Below the pieces are notes generated by a model, which saw nothing but the letters and a program-made list of their open reading frames with translations, searched no databases and had not been told where the DNA came from. A program made the translations under genes and the position numbers. From assembly GCF_963675165.1 (NCBI RefSeq), contig NC_087382.1, forward strand, positions 5,814,315 to 5,878,314: a stretch of 64,000 nt of DNA. Reading direction: 5' to 3'. Shown piece by piece: positions 23,418-33,537 of this stretch. Source of the stretch: Halichondria panicea. Lineage: Eukaryota; Porifera; Demospongiae; Suberitida; Halichondriidae. Position 1 is the first letter of the stretch. Each line of letters opens with the position of its first letter.

Positions 23418-24483
23418 TCATGCTGTGGCCGTGGCTGTAGTTGTAGTAGTAGTAGTCGTAGCGGCAGGCTTCGAGGCATTACCCCACCCTCCTTCACGTT
23501 GCCCTTGGTTACCACCACCACCGCCGCCACCACCACCACCACCACCAGTGCGAGGACCTGAATCGTCTGTCTGTTGCTGTGTGTGCGTAAAGTGTGAGGG
23601 AGGGGTAAGTGAAAAACAATTTCTTAAAGAGAACAATATCAGGCCTACTGAAATAAATACAGCCTGTATTTTTCTCAAGCAAAAAATGGAAACAAAACAA
23701 GTACAGGAACACAATTAGTACTGCAGTGCTGCCTCACCCTTGGCCTAAATCTTGGGGGTGGAGTTCTGTCCTTCCTCTGTTCCGAAGAGCGATTGCGAAC
23801 AATTTTGGAGTGGATGGCACAGCTAACACAGTACAAGAGTTTGGCGTATAGCTTCGGAAGAGGGTAACCTGAAGAAGGGGGTTTGGTATTAGTTGACAAA
23901 AACATTTTATTAAATCGATCAACACTAATATTAAAGTTTCAAGAACCTACATACACTACAAAGCAACTATGTATTAACACGTTGACAACAAAACCGTGTA
24001 GGTAGATTTTAACAGTAAATCCTTACTGTCGTATACAGAAGCCTCTGAGAGATCCCTAATAGCTGCAGCTTCCACAATGTTACGAATGACAAACTTCTTG
24101 ATTGCCTTGTCCTAAGAAGGGAAAACAGATGGTCAGTACGATTACAAGGTGGTTTCACCAACCCCACACCCATGTCTAAATAAAAATCATCCACACTCAC
24201 ACGACAGTCAACCACATACCTTAGGGACACATCGGGCACAGTTAGTACATCTCACATGGGGCACATGACCACGGCCCTTCTTAGAACGTCCACCATTTCG
24301 TCTTTTCTTAGTCTGAAAGACAAAAACTTCACATTCAAATAAAATGTTGCTGATTAACTAAAATAACTGACTACCACACACAGGGCACACAGGGCACACA
24401 AAGGGGACAGAATTAGTCTAAATGTACTCCAAATGGGTCTTAAAAGGCTCAAAGAAGTCCTATTCCTAAAGCACACTCACCAT
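23418..24483 (-). CDS. RPS26: 40S ribosomal protein eS26 with a glycine/threonine-rich tail
   Basis: Component of the small-subunit mRNA exit channel. Exons 24483-24481 (the ATG alone, followed by GTGAGT), 24312-24220, 24111-24027, 23868-23738, 23576-23418; phases agree. The protein is 156 aa. The eS26 core is clear: [37 protein letters not shown], then [16 protein letters not shown] and [10 protein letters not shown]; the CxxC pairs bind zinc. Human eS26 is 115 aa and ends soon after this point with a proline-rich tail; here the last exon adds about 40 residues ([10 protein letters not shown], a Gly run, [11 protein letters not shown], then poly-Thr and Ala/Thr repeats). An AATAAA (minus sense) at 23283-23288 could be the polyadenylation signal. 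It shares a short divergent promoter region with RNASEH2C. Confidence 0.95.
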
Positions 24484-24634
24484 TTTCTCGACCTCGTGGC
24501 TGGAAAGGATTTGCACATGCGCAGTAGCAATAATTATAACCTTTGTACCAAACTCAAAAGTGACCTTAGAACTCTGCTTAAGAACCAAAGTAGGTTTTAT
24601 GTACATGTAAGGATGTTTGCCTAATTTACTTACA
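24484..24634. promoter_or_regulatory. Bidirectional promoter between RPS26 and RNASEH2C
   Basis: Only about 150 bp separates the two divergent start codons (24483 minus, 24635 plus). No canonical TATA box is placed convincingly. The segment includes a TGCGCA element (about 24516-24521) and must contain both 5'UTRs and promoters. Confidence 0.7.
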
Positions 24635-25682
24635 ATGAATACTCTTAGCTCAGAAAATGAAAGCTCTATAAACCAAGAAATAAAGATCAGCCACCATCAT
24701 ACAGCCTCTAAATCAACAGTGCATCTGCTGCCCTGCAAAGTCGAGTGTGAGGGCGTGGAGGGATGCTCATCTGCAAAGATCGATACTTACTTTGCCCCTG
24801 TCATTAGAGCTACTAACGAGACGATTCATTTATCAACTGCCAAAGACTGTGCCGACAAACCGATCCAAGTTTGTACGGCTACTTTCAGAGGCCGAAGATT
24901 AAAGGGTGTGAATATTGCTATACCTGAAGGTCTTACTGGTGTTGTGTTGAGAGAGCCTGATCAGTCCCATGGAGATGAGGTGTGTGTGTGTGTATGTGTG
25001 TGTGTGTGTGTGTACATGATTCAGTTAAAGCTTCCTGCTAATAATACAGTCTTAACGGTCCACCCCTGAAAAAATTAGAACCAACGGTAATACATCGACA
25101 TGGCGAGACACCCAGGTCCTAAATGGACAATTTGTGTGCAAAATGATCTCTTAGCAAATGCCAATTCAAAGGTGTGTGTTATAAAGGGTACCACTGTAAT
25201 CAGGAGTGTATGCATGCACTCCTGCTGTAATCAATAGAGACTTTTACCCTGGTTAGTTGCTAGAGTATATTAGCCAATTTTCTCTCCTTGTATTAGGAGA
25301 GAGAGTTTGTAGGTCGTGGTGAGTTCTCAGAATTCACTTATTGGAATCTTCAGTCTACCCCCACCACTGACGACAAACTCATTCAGGCTATGGCGTGGAA
25401 CAACCTCGCTCAAACGGTGACTGTGTGTGTAGTGTGTGTAGTGTGTGTAGTGTGTATAGTGGAGCCTCAGCATTATTATAGACATGTAGGATACATTAGG
25501 CTGTAAATACTGTCCTTCATAGAGCTAGAGGCTGCTCCTAAAAATAACCACCTATCTTTTATATGATCACTGCATGTACATTCATGAACCATTTCAGTTA
25601 TATAATTTTGTATACTGTTCTATCCATGCAGCTCCACAAGCCACTGCCCTTCAAGAAAGACAACTCTATAATTACAGACTAA
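24635..25682 (+). CDS. RNASEH2C: Ribonuclease H2 subunit C
   Basis: Accessory, non-catalytic subunit of the heterotrimeric RNase H2 that removes ribonucleotides and RNA:DNA hybrids in nuclear DNA. Exons 24635-24979, 25297-25416 and 25632-25682, all phase 0, giving 171 aa (human 164). Recognised from VHLLPCKVECEG, YFAPVIR, FRGRRLKGVNIAIPEGLTG near the middle and the C-terminal RGEFSEFTYWNLQSTP followed by AMAWNNLAQ. The first donor lies at the head of a TG repeat (GAG|GTGTGTG), an atypical but usable site. The chosen ATG follows several stop-containing frames. An AATAAA at 25808 lies about 125 bp past the stop. Confidence 0.92.
25045..25195. mobile_element. MITE family B fragment in RNASEH2C intron 1
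   Basis: Contains ACGGTCCACCCCTGAA, ACCCAGGTCCTAAATGGACA and GGTGTGTGTTATAAAGGGTA ending ACCACTGTA, a diverged copy of family B. Confidence 0.6.
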
Positions 25683-25689
25683 GTTAGAG

Positions 25690-25695
25690 TTTATT
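25690..25695 (-). terminator. Probable polyadenylation signal of the RNF212-like gene
   Basis: AATAAA in minus sense, 110 bp after the RNF212-like stop and 8 bp past the RNASEH2C stop on the other strand. Confidence 0.5.
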
Positions 25696-25804
25696 ACGTA
25701 ATAATTATTTGACGATGAGCATAATAATTATGTCCCAGACACGATCAGCATTTTAATGAGTCAATGTTATACTGTACAATGAAGACTTCAGTCACTTTAC
25801 ACTG

Positions 25805-26644
25805 TCAAATAAATGGGTTGCGAATTTGACCAATAGTGTGTGCTTCTGTAGGCATTGGAGTAGCTGAGATATACGGTTGTAATGGGACAGTCAGGGTGCC
25901 CTGTAGAGGAGTTCCAGTTTGAGCGACTCGTTGACATGATTGTGGGGGCAGTCTATGAACTGGCGTTGTGTTGTTGGCACCATGGCTTGGAGTTAAAATT
26001 TTCTTCACATGAGTAGTACGATTTGAATGAGTGGTGTGTGTTTGAAATCTGCTCGAGGAGATTGGGGCAGTTTGAATTGGTGTTAGTCTACCATTTGGTC
26101 GTCTCGTACTAAGTGATAAATTGGCCCCGACTGGAGTAAGTGGATTTGACGAGATCACACTCTTGTTTCTTGTTGGTAATTTAATACCCAAGGAAGCAGC
26201 TCTTTGTCGAAGCACTTGCAACACTTCAGACAATTGTTTTCCATTATCTATTAAAGCATCATGAATAATTTTCAGCTGTTCATCATCTCCACTATCTCCA
26301 TCTTCAGCTTCCACTGGCGATTGCTTTTGGGATAGGTCTACACTCGATTGGTAGACTTTCCGTTGAAAATCAAGAGCTTGAGTGAGCTTTTTCAAACCAG
26401 TTGCCGGATCACTGAAATATCGTTGCACATCCTTGCTCAATTTTGCTTCTTTTGCCAGAGATACCAGAGAGCATGGTTTCTTACAAACCAAACATGCTGA
26501 GAGGCCGGCTTTAGCTTGACTATTTCTTTGCAGCCCTGTAGCTTTCTGGTAGCAGGTGCTACAAATGAAATGTCCACAACTTCCAAGAGAGAGAGAGACA
26601 ATAGAGGGGCCAGAGAAACAAGATGAGCATTTCATCCACTCCAT
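25805..26644 (-). CDS. RNF212: RNF212/Zip3-like RING protein (meiotic crossover factor)
   Basis: Single-exon gene for 279 aa. The N-terminal RING (MKCSSCF, LGSCGHFICSTCYQKA, ACLVCKKPC) starts at residue 4, and the sequence after it (LAKEAKLSKDVQRYFSDP, then LDFQRKVYQ) matches the RNF212/Zip3/ZHP family. In other animals and yeast these are SUMO/ubiquitin-type E3 factors on the synaptonemal complex that stabilise crossover intermediates. A predicted coiled coil (about 75-160) and a Ser/Thr/Pro-rich basic tail complete the family layout. Length is close to vertebrate RNF212. The absence of introns, unlike its neighbours, may reflect retroposition or ancestral loss. RNF212 versus RNF212B cannot be settled here. 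Confidence 0.82.
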   Translation of the reverse strand: MEWMKCSSCFSGPSIVSLSLGSCGHFICSTCYQKATGLQRNSQAKAGLSACLVCKKPCSLVSLAKEAKLSKDVQRYFSDPATGLKKLTQALDFQRKVYQSSVDLSQKQSPVEAEDGDSGDDEQLKIIHDALIDNGKQLSEVLQVLRQRAASLGIKLPTRNKSVISSNPLTPVGANLSLSTRRPNGRLTPIQTAPISSSRFQTHTTHSNRTTHVKKILTPSHGANNTTPVHRLPPQSCQRVAQTGTPLQGTLTVPLQPYISATPMPTEAHTIGQIRNPFI

Positions 26645-26789
26645 TTTATGGGAAATGTACCCAAATGCAGTGAACCATAAAAGTTCAGGTGCACCACACT
26701 CTGAAATGGAGTGGGTGTAGAATGTGCGTAATAATTGCGCATGCGCATGCGCATACAGTCAGAATCACCGCCACAATGCGGTCAGAGAT

Positions 26790-27284
26790 GTCATTTTTTC
26801 AGCCGCTCAATCTGCAGCTCTTGGACCATCCCGCGAGGCCCAAGGTTTAATCCCAGAATCCCTGTCAAGACCCGCTGACGTCTTCCTCCCAACTTGGCAA
26901 GGTGGCAGGCCCCTGCCTTGGACGTCCATGTTATTTCACCGCTCCAGCAAACCCTCATTCATGAAGCTGCCTTCTCCCCTGGACACGCCCTAGAAGTCGG
27001 AGTTAGATGCAAGCTCACCACCCATCTACAGGCCTGCCGCTCCATAGGTGTAAACTTCATTCCCATTGTGGCAGAAACACTAGGAGGTCTAGGTGAAGAA
27101 GCAATCAACATCATAGGTGCCATCGGAAATGCCATCGACCGGAGAGTAACCATGACACATTCCACATCCTCCACCAAGAAGCATCTGTTTCATCGCCTGG
27201 CCATTGCACTTTGGAGAGGAAATGCCTGCCTGTGGCTTCATCGCCAACAAACTTTACCTCCTTCAGCGGATGGTATCCGCTAAA
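26790..27284 (+). pseudogene. Retroelement C-terminal restriction-like endonuclease fragment
   Basis: Decayed coding remnant. One frame reads AALGPSREAQGLIPESLSRP and ADVFLPTWQGGRP; after a frame change near 26905 the other continues PALDVHVISPLQQTLIHEAA and then SIGVNFIPIVAETLGGLGEE to the stop at 27284. The RPAD ... LDVHV pattern fits a PD-(D/E)xK nuclease core, as at the C-terminus of some non-LTR reverse transcriptase polyproteins. No RT domain remains. Confidence 0.7.
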
Positions 27285-27381
27285 CTGTATGCCCCCCCCT
27301 CTTATCTTTTGGTCTGTTGCTTTTGTACATTTGTACTGTTTGATATTACATGAGCTGTTACCATGAAAAAAAATACAGTCA

Positions 27382-27495
27382 GGCTGAGGCCCGAGTTTTC
27401 GCTTAAAAGCGAAAACTCGGCCTGCGATCGAGGCTAGAGTACCCGCCTCTACGCAAAAAAGCGAAGACGGAGGCAGTGTACCAGGCTACCACACA
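27382..27495. repeat. Hairpin related to the AGCCTCG...CCCAGGC element ends
   Basis: CCGAGTTTTCGCTTAAAAGC and its complement form a hairpin, followed by GCGATCGAGGCTA; the motif matches the 60-bp TIR at 35701-35760. It lies about 100 bp after the endonuclease fragment at 26790-27284. Confidence 0.7.
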
Positions 27496-28013
27496 CAAAG
27501 TAAGGCTTCAGTGCATGCTCTTATAATTATGTTAGCTTCCAACAACAGCTGCTGGAACTTACTTTAGGAGTACTACTAATTACCAGATTATGTAGTTGTC
27601 TCATCACTTGCATGCCCAAAATAGCAAGCAATTAAGCAATTATAGCTATTGACTTGTATTTCCAGCTGTTAAATTATAGTACTGTTGTTATCCTCATTCC
27701 CAGGCCAATTTTTAAACTTTTCTTTAGAAACAAATCAGCCTAGGGACGAGGCTACGACTCTGTACCTATAGTATTATAGCAATTGCATGTACTTATTATT
27801 ATTTACCACCTGTATGCCTTAGCGAATTAGAGAAAAATAGGTACTCCTGAGCATTGAGAATAATGCTGGGACTTTGACGGCACTGATAAACGAGAAGATT
27901 TGAGTTTCAAGTGCAAGCAAATAAACTATTATATCAGCAGTTAAACAGCTTGAATCTTTATACTGCATGTGTGACTCAGACACTCAATTATAGACTCTTA
28001 AAAATCAGTTTGC

Positions 28014-28240
28014 CGTATAGCGCTAAATTTTCGAGGGGCTTAATTTTCGCGGATTTCGTGGGTTAGAATCCTACACGAAAATTAAGTCCACAAAAATTGA
28101 ATTACCTGCTATAACATGCATAGATTTAAAGGCGTGGCTTCCGGTAAGCAGTCATTCCGCGAACATTGTGCAACGAAATAGCTTTTAGAGGCTAATCCAC
28201 GAAATATAAGTGCCTAGAAAATTTCGCGCCATACCGTAAT
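28014..28240. mobile_element. MITE family A copy (diverged)
   Basis: GCCGTATAGCGCTAAATTTT at one side and AAATTTCGCGCCATACCGTA at the other, with internal ACACGAAAATTAAG. Diverged member of family A. Confidence 0.65.
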
Positions 28241-28648
28241 TGAGAAAAATAGAAGAAAAAATATAGGGGAATAGCAAGCAATATTATCATGAGCATAATC
28301 CGCCAAGGCCTATATAGTTCCACATGCATGCAAACACTGATTAAGTCTGCAATAATTAATAGTTGGGGGTAGGTTCTTCAATCTATATATATTAACCTTT
28401 TGCCTGCAGGATTTTGAATTGTATGCAAAGCATGGAGATCAAAAGAACCTCGCGTTCGAAACCCGATCTTGTACAATCAATCTTGACTTTTCTACAAAAC
28501 TGAAAAACTTTAAATTCTACGTTCACTTGAAATACATGTAATAGAGTGCACAATGCTATATACTATACTACTGTTATATATATACATGCATGTATATATG
28601 TACACAATCAGTGAACATTATTTTATAGCATTAAAATCACGGTATGGT

Positions 28649-29326
28649 TCAGTGCTGGAACTTGAATACCATTAAAATACTTAGTACCAGAGAGAGTGAG
28701 ACTGGTAGCAGACTTGCTTGCGTCATGACAGCACCACTTGTAGGTGACACAGTAGTAACAGTACCAGTAACCGCTGTGGTACTTGGTTCAGAGGTGGATG
28801 AAATGGGATCTGTTGCTTGTGTAGTGCCTGAGGGATCAAGAATACTTGGATCGGGAGGTCCGAAACAGGTTGGTGTTTCGGCAAAAGTATCTAGTGAGCA
28901 GTTGAAATACGGCGGCCAATCATATCCATTTGACACAAGTACAGATTCGCACCGAGATTGCACATACTCACAAAGATTTCGACAAGGCTTAAACAAAACA
29001 TTCGATCCCGGACTGGGAACTTCGAAACATGCTGGCACATAGAAAGCACAAAGAAAAAATGAAATTGCATTGGAACAGTTACTGTTGACAAGTCCAATGA
29101 AATCGTTTAACTCCGCAGCAGCCATCTGTAGTGTTTCGTGACCTCTTGCATTCGGCAAATAGGTAACAGCTTCTGCATAATAGCCAGTGTTTTCACAAAA
29201 GATGGCATCAACAGTCAATGGGGTGCAAGGTGAAGCTTCTGTAATTGTGTTCCCAGTCACAGTGGTTTGGCCATCGCTTTTTGTTGCCCATAGGAGCAGC
29301 AGATAGAATGGTAGAAGTGAAGTCAT
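28649..29326 (-). CDS. Frizzled-type CRD protein with signal peptide and C-terminal hydrophobic tail (copy 1)
   Basis: Intronless frame of 225 aa; I start at MTSLLPFYLLLLWATKSDGQ, a signal peptide, rather than at the longer upstream extension. The Frizzled cysteine-rich domain (about residues 30-160) has ten cysteines in order: CTPLTVDAIFC, NSNC, FFLC, VPAC, KPC, NLC, SRC, FNC, PTC. A Ser/Thr-rich stalk follows, then a C-terminal hydrophobic segment (LLPVSLSLVLSILMVFKF) with almost nothing after it, which suggests a GPI-anchor signal or a tail anchor. No seven-helix region is present, so this is an sFRP-like or membrane-tethered Wnt-binding candidate. The copy at 59002 is almost identical through the CRD. 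Confidence 0.85.
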   Translation of the reverse strand: MTSLLPFYLLLLWATKSDGQTTVTGNTITEASPCTPLTVDAIFCENTGYYAEAVTYLPNARGHETLQMAAAELNDFIGLVNSNCSNAISFFLCAFYVPACFEVPSPGSNVLFKPCRNLCEYVQSRCESVLVSNGYDWPPYFNCSLDTFAETPTCFGPPDPSILDPSGTTQATDPISSTSEPSTTAVTGTVTTVSPTSGAVMTQASLLPVSLSLVLSILMVFKFQH

Positions 29327-30352
29327 TTTATTTTTTAGAGCTATATCTAGCTTGTGTCTATTTTGTACTTTTTCTACAGTTTTGTTCTGCTGGTGGAATT
29401 CCACCTCCAATCAGATGGTTGCAGTATTTATATAATATGCTGAGTCGGCACTATTTTTGTGTCTGGTCAGCAGTTTTCAGAGATAGCTACTGGCGCATGG
29501 GTCATCTAGCCATTTGCTGTATCATTTGCGGATAAAAAATTCAGCGTATCAATTTTGTGAATAGGAAAATGATCACAATAAAAAAAAAGTATTAGATCTA
29601 TCTACAAGCAAGCTGTGCATGTACCAGTCTCTGCCAACTGTCCCGAATTAGCCGAGACTGTCCCAGATGTAGATCTAGCACCCCTGTCCCGAAAAGAAAC
29701 TGCTATTCACCTCAGATATCCCGGATTTTCAACGTTTCTGCTCTTGAGCTGGGTTATTAAGCTCCAATAAAGCTTAGCAATGGAACTACTGCTAAATAAT
29801 AGTAAACCCCAAGAAAACTTCATTTGCTGGATCATAGTCATTAATATTTGCCACAGACAATTTTGTGAACAGGAAATGATCACAATTACATCATAATGAT
29901 ATTCACGGGCAAGTATGGTTATTGTGTGCGGGCAATTACCAGTCCAAGAAATTCCTGGACCAATTAGACAAGTTCTACATTGGAACTTGACCAGGCGTTC
30001 TTTCAGGAACAAATGGCTCTCAAGGCTAATGATCATCAAGGAAATTAGTCTCGCAAGGCCCACCCTTCACTGAGTGACTAAACACGAAAATAGTGCCGAC
30101 TCAGCACATTAAAGCTTTCGCAAGTGATCTCCTTCTGACCCTTCTTCAGAAGATTTGGTGTAGATCTATGTGACGATTATTAGTACTTAATCTATAGCTT
30201 TCTCTGTTTCTTAATTAAGTGTTCAAGCAAGGTTCAAGCATTAGCACTTAAATAAATCTAGCTTTCTCTGTTAAGTGTTCTAGCTCTTGCTTGTTTTGCA
30301 AAGCAAAGTTCAAGAGATCAATGACTGTACCGGAGAATGCACCAAATGCCGT

Positions 30353-31015
30353 TTTAATAGATGATTCCAAATGCTCCAAAATTCAATGTAATGGCGAAAA
30401 TCTCTAGGCAATATAAAGCCACAAATACAGTCATTTTGCCATGTGGCTGGGTGTAACTCATTAATTTCGGCCACACCTCAATGAGGAGAAGGCTATAGAA
30501 GCCATATGAAGGGGCTGATGAGAAACTACTAGCCTGCTTATAATGCACAAAATGAATGCACTAGATTGTCTTCTGTTATAACCAAAAAGCCATTCTATAG
30601 TGAGTGCAGGCAGCACCTGGGCAGCACTATTGTATTTACTGTGCATGCATGATTTTGATTTAGCTAGTAGTAATAGTAGCCCTCTAGCTATATAGGATCA
30701 ATCTAATATAATAGCTGTTTTTGACAAACTCCCTATAATTATTATAGAAGAAAGATGTCTACAGCTGGTGCAAGCATTCGTACTGAGTTAAAGTCAGAGA
30801 ATAAGCACCTATAATTATATATATTAAGCAATGCATGCATGCATGGAATGTAATTACACAGCGGTTTATAGCTGCTATAATAATTATCATGTATGATAAT
30901 TATTTCAATTCACAGACACTATACTCCCCACACACGCACAAACAATATTATTTTTATAATTGACCCAAATCGTCATGAAAATTTAACTGTTTACATATAA
31001 TTATATTCATAAGTC
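30353..31015 (+). pseudogene. Truncated duplicate of the kinase-gene 5' region (copy of about 48150-48720)
   Basis: The 5' flank and first exon of the kinase locus recur here: MSTAGASIRTELKSEN at 30753, then the intron and a few codons of exon 2 (DPNRHENLTVY). The donor after exon 1 is changed from GTAAGC to ATAAGC and the copy breaks off before the kinase domain, so it is a non-functional fragment. Confidence 0.75.
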
Positions 31016-31131
31016 TATTATAGTTAATTAATATCTACACATTCAGGTACATGCATTTCTACATGTAGCACTACTAACTATATAGCTGTGTTTGAATCTC
31101 AATTCTAAGTAGTTCTTGATGTTGTGACTGC

Positions 31132-31223
31132 TTAAAACAGTGAAGACATAGTCACAACTATTCCAGTGATCATCATCATTGGCACGGCAACGGTAGACGC
31201 AGCACCACTGACGCCAGGGCAAA
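31132..31223 (-). pseudogene. Inverted copy of the last exon of the 43.0-kb secreted protein gene
   Basis: A 92-nt exon-like unit (acceptor CTCACAG, then VCPGVSGAASTVAVP and a hydrophobic tail to TAA) nearly identical to the final exon at 44993-45084. The copied block extends about 31040-31270. No upstream exon of that gene is seen nearby, so it is a partial duplicate unless used as an alternative exon. Confidence 0.65.
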
Positions 31224-32069
31224 CTGTGAGATAAGTAAACGATAGTTAAACTAAAGCACTGAGGTGATATCATGGCTGTTCATGCACATGAATAATTGTA
31301 TTGATCTATCTATATAGAAACCAGACGACTGTTAATCTTATATATCGTATAAAACACAGTGCGTCCTAAAAGCTCCCATTATCGTTTAGTAAAACTTTCT
31401 ATATCATCATTGATTTCTTCGAATACTATAGATTGATTTTTACAAATTGTAACCCCCAAAGCAGTTTTTCAGATCACCACTTAATGTGAAATATACTCAA
31501 AGTGAGAATCTACCGAATAACATTCTTGTAAATCTGAGTGATTGCTGAAATATTCAAGCAACATGATCATAATAATAATTAAACTACACTATCGCATAAA
31601 TAAAGTTCATAAGCACACTCATGCAGATCAGTCACTCTAAGCCAAATGAGCACTGCAGCTTCAGAAGTGCATGCAGCTCGTACTTCACTCATGCCCTATT
31701 TAATAATAACGACATTCCTCTTGCACTTGAGAGCTGCGACTGCACAATTTCCTGCAATTTTTGGAGTGGTTCTAATGATTTAAGAGCATATTCAGTCCTA
31801 AATTTAGAACCCAAGAGCAAGTGCTAAATTTAGGACCCAGATGTTTACAATGCTTACTATACGTGCACTACTACACAGGTATTTAATAAATGTGCACATA
31901 CACAAGAACTACAATGTATCAGAATTTTAATTAAGCATTGTTTATGTGCATGCATGGTTATAGTCTTTTCTCTGATTATTATAATTATAGAAACTATAAC
32001 TCGTGTACATACCACTTCCTGTTGTGGCATCAATGATGCACTGTCCTTTATATGAGAGTGTGTAGATCA

Positions 32070-32242
32070 GTGACTCATATACACACTTGTTGGCACACCG
32101 TCAGCAACATCCTTAACATCTGACAAAAACACATTGGATCTCTGGGCCTCAGGTGCTGTGTTGAAGTGTTCCTTCAACAACTCTCCGTTGACAGAGTAGT
32201 GGCCAATTATGACGAAGCCCAGTGCTGGCACAAACCCTAGGG
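32070..32242 (-). CDS. Possible terminal exon(s) of the ParB-like-domain gene
   Basis: After an acceptor (CATTGCAG) an open frame reads SSLGFVPALGFVIIGHYSVN and continues to a TGA at 32070. A further short exon candidate is at 32499-32545 (EWTKEDILNVIFTCRQ, then GTAAAT). Phases between these pieces and 32641-32987 do not agree in my hand-made model, so this part is tentative. Confidence 0.35.
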
Positions 32243-32640
32243 AGCTACCTGCAATGAAAACATCTTGTTATTGTTTGCGTAATTGCATTAGGATTGGCAT
32301 GCAGCAGTATGATGCCGGATGAAGCTATACTTTTTACTCACGTCTCGAAGCTAGAGAGCTGTTGTGCCAATAGCAAACACTAACGCAACTGTAACAACTC
32401 TCCATTGCTGACTGTGTTGTTTCAAGCTGTGATAGGTCTTCTCCGATTAGTACAATGTTGTACAGTGAGAGAGTTTTCTCAGGAATGGTATTTACCTGCC
32501 TACAAGTGAAAATCACATTCAGTATGTCTTCCTTCGTCCATTCCTGCAATGTACACGACAAAAAATCAATAACCATACCCATGCTTGTATTGTCATGTAT
32601 GAAGCACACAAATCTCAATACAGTAAAAGTTGCATCTTAC

Positions 32641-32987
32641 TTTTTGTACGTTTGCAACAAACAGCTTTGCACCCATGTATATGTGGCATGTGCTGCCCGA
32701 AATTTTTCAAATGATGTTGAAAATATAGTGTCTTCAACAAGGTGTACTTTGGACTGTTGGTGAGTGAATATATCTGTGGCGGCACGAGTGGCAGACTGCA
32801 AAGCACCCTCACAATATGCCTGAAATGAAGGTGGATTTTTTGGGGATTTTGTGAAGACTGCAGTGAATGACTCCAAACGCTCAGGATTGGTGTGTTCAGG
32901 GTACTTCCGATTAGCTTCCTCCCAGGTAGTACTCGTGATTCTACAAAAATATTTTTTAACGTCCATGAATGCATGTACAGCAAAGGG
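32641..32987 (-). CDS. Exon of the ParB-like-domain gene (middle/C-terminal)
   Basis: Open frame with PFAVHAFMDVKKYF, TTWEEANRKYPEHTNPERLE, FTKSPKNPPSFQAYCEGAL and FRAAHATYTWVQSCLL before a GTAAGA donor. It shows normal amino-acid composition and a plausible acceptor. No domain is recognised; it is grouped with the gene by strand and spacing. Confidence 0.5.
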
Positions 32988-33162
32988 CTTGTTGTAGTAT
33001 CAAAAATGCAGTGAGAGTTCTACTATAATTATTATAAGCCCTGAGGGTCTCTAAATACGTGTAAACTCCCTAAACAGTGTCTCAGATAATTATAAGTATA
33101 AGCACTTTAGCAATGCAATTTGGTGGTCTTATCTATATAAAGTGAAGTACACTGTACATGTA

Positions 33163-33420
33163 CAGGGCCGTAAGAAGATGTTTTAGGTGAGGGGGGGCAG
33201 AAAAAAGGAATAGACCCACCCCTTGCGACGCAGAGGTGGGTCCAGGAGGGGGAACTTTTTGACATTAATTTTGTATGTTCTCAGATCAAAGTTTATAAAC
33301 AGGAGAAAGACAACACAGTACGTGATCTGCTGGACTCTGCAGAGGAGCCCCACCCCATTTCACAGTCTAAAAACCAGAGGGGCTTCTGCCCCCCAGCCCC
33401 CCTGGTTCTTACGACCCTGA
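33163..33420. mobile_element. hAT-like MITE (CAGGGCCGTAAGAA ends)
   Basis: Left end ACAGGGCCGTAAGAAG and right end TTCTTACGACCCTGAT are imperfect inverted repeats around a 255-bp GC-richer body. The CAGGGYCGTA terminus is typical of hAT-type short elements. Confidence 0.65.
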
Positions 33421-33537
33421 TGTATTATGTACGTGTATATGATTTTCTAAGACATGCATATTATTGCGAAATTATTCAGATATAATTATGCCAATACAAT
33501 TATTATATTTGCAATAAAAATCTTACTTGCAAAAGGT

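Noticed and set aside
24009-24239. Minus-strand frame overlapping RPS26 exon 3
   Set aside because: Reads through the intron out of frame with the ribosomal protein.
28649-29410. Extended N-terminus of Frizzled-CRD copy 1 (MEVEFHQQ...)
   Set aside because: The signal peptide starts at 29326, and the extension has no counterpart in copy 2.
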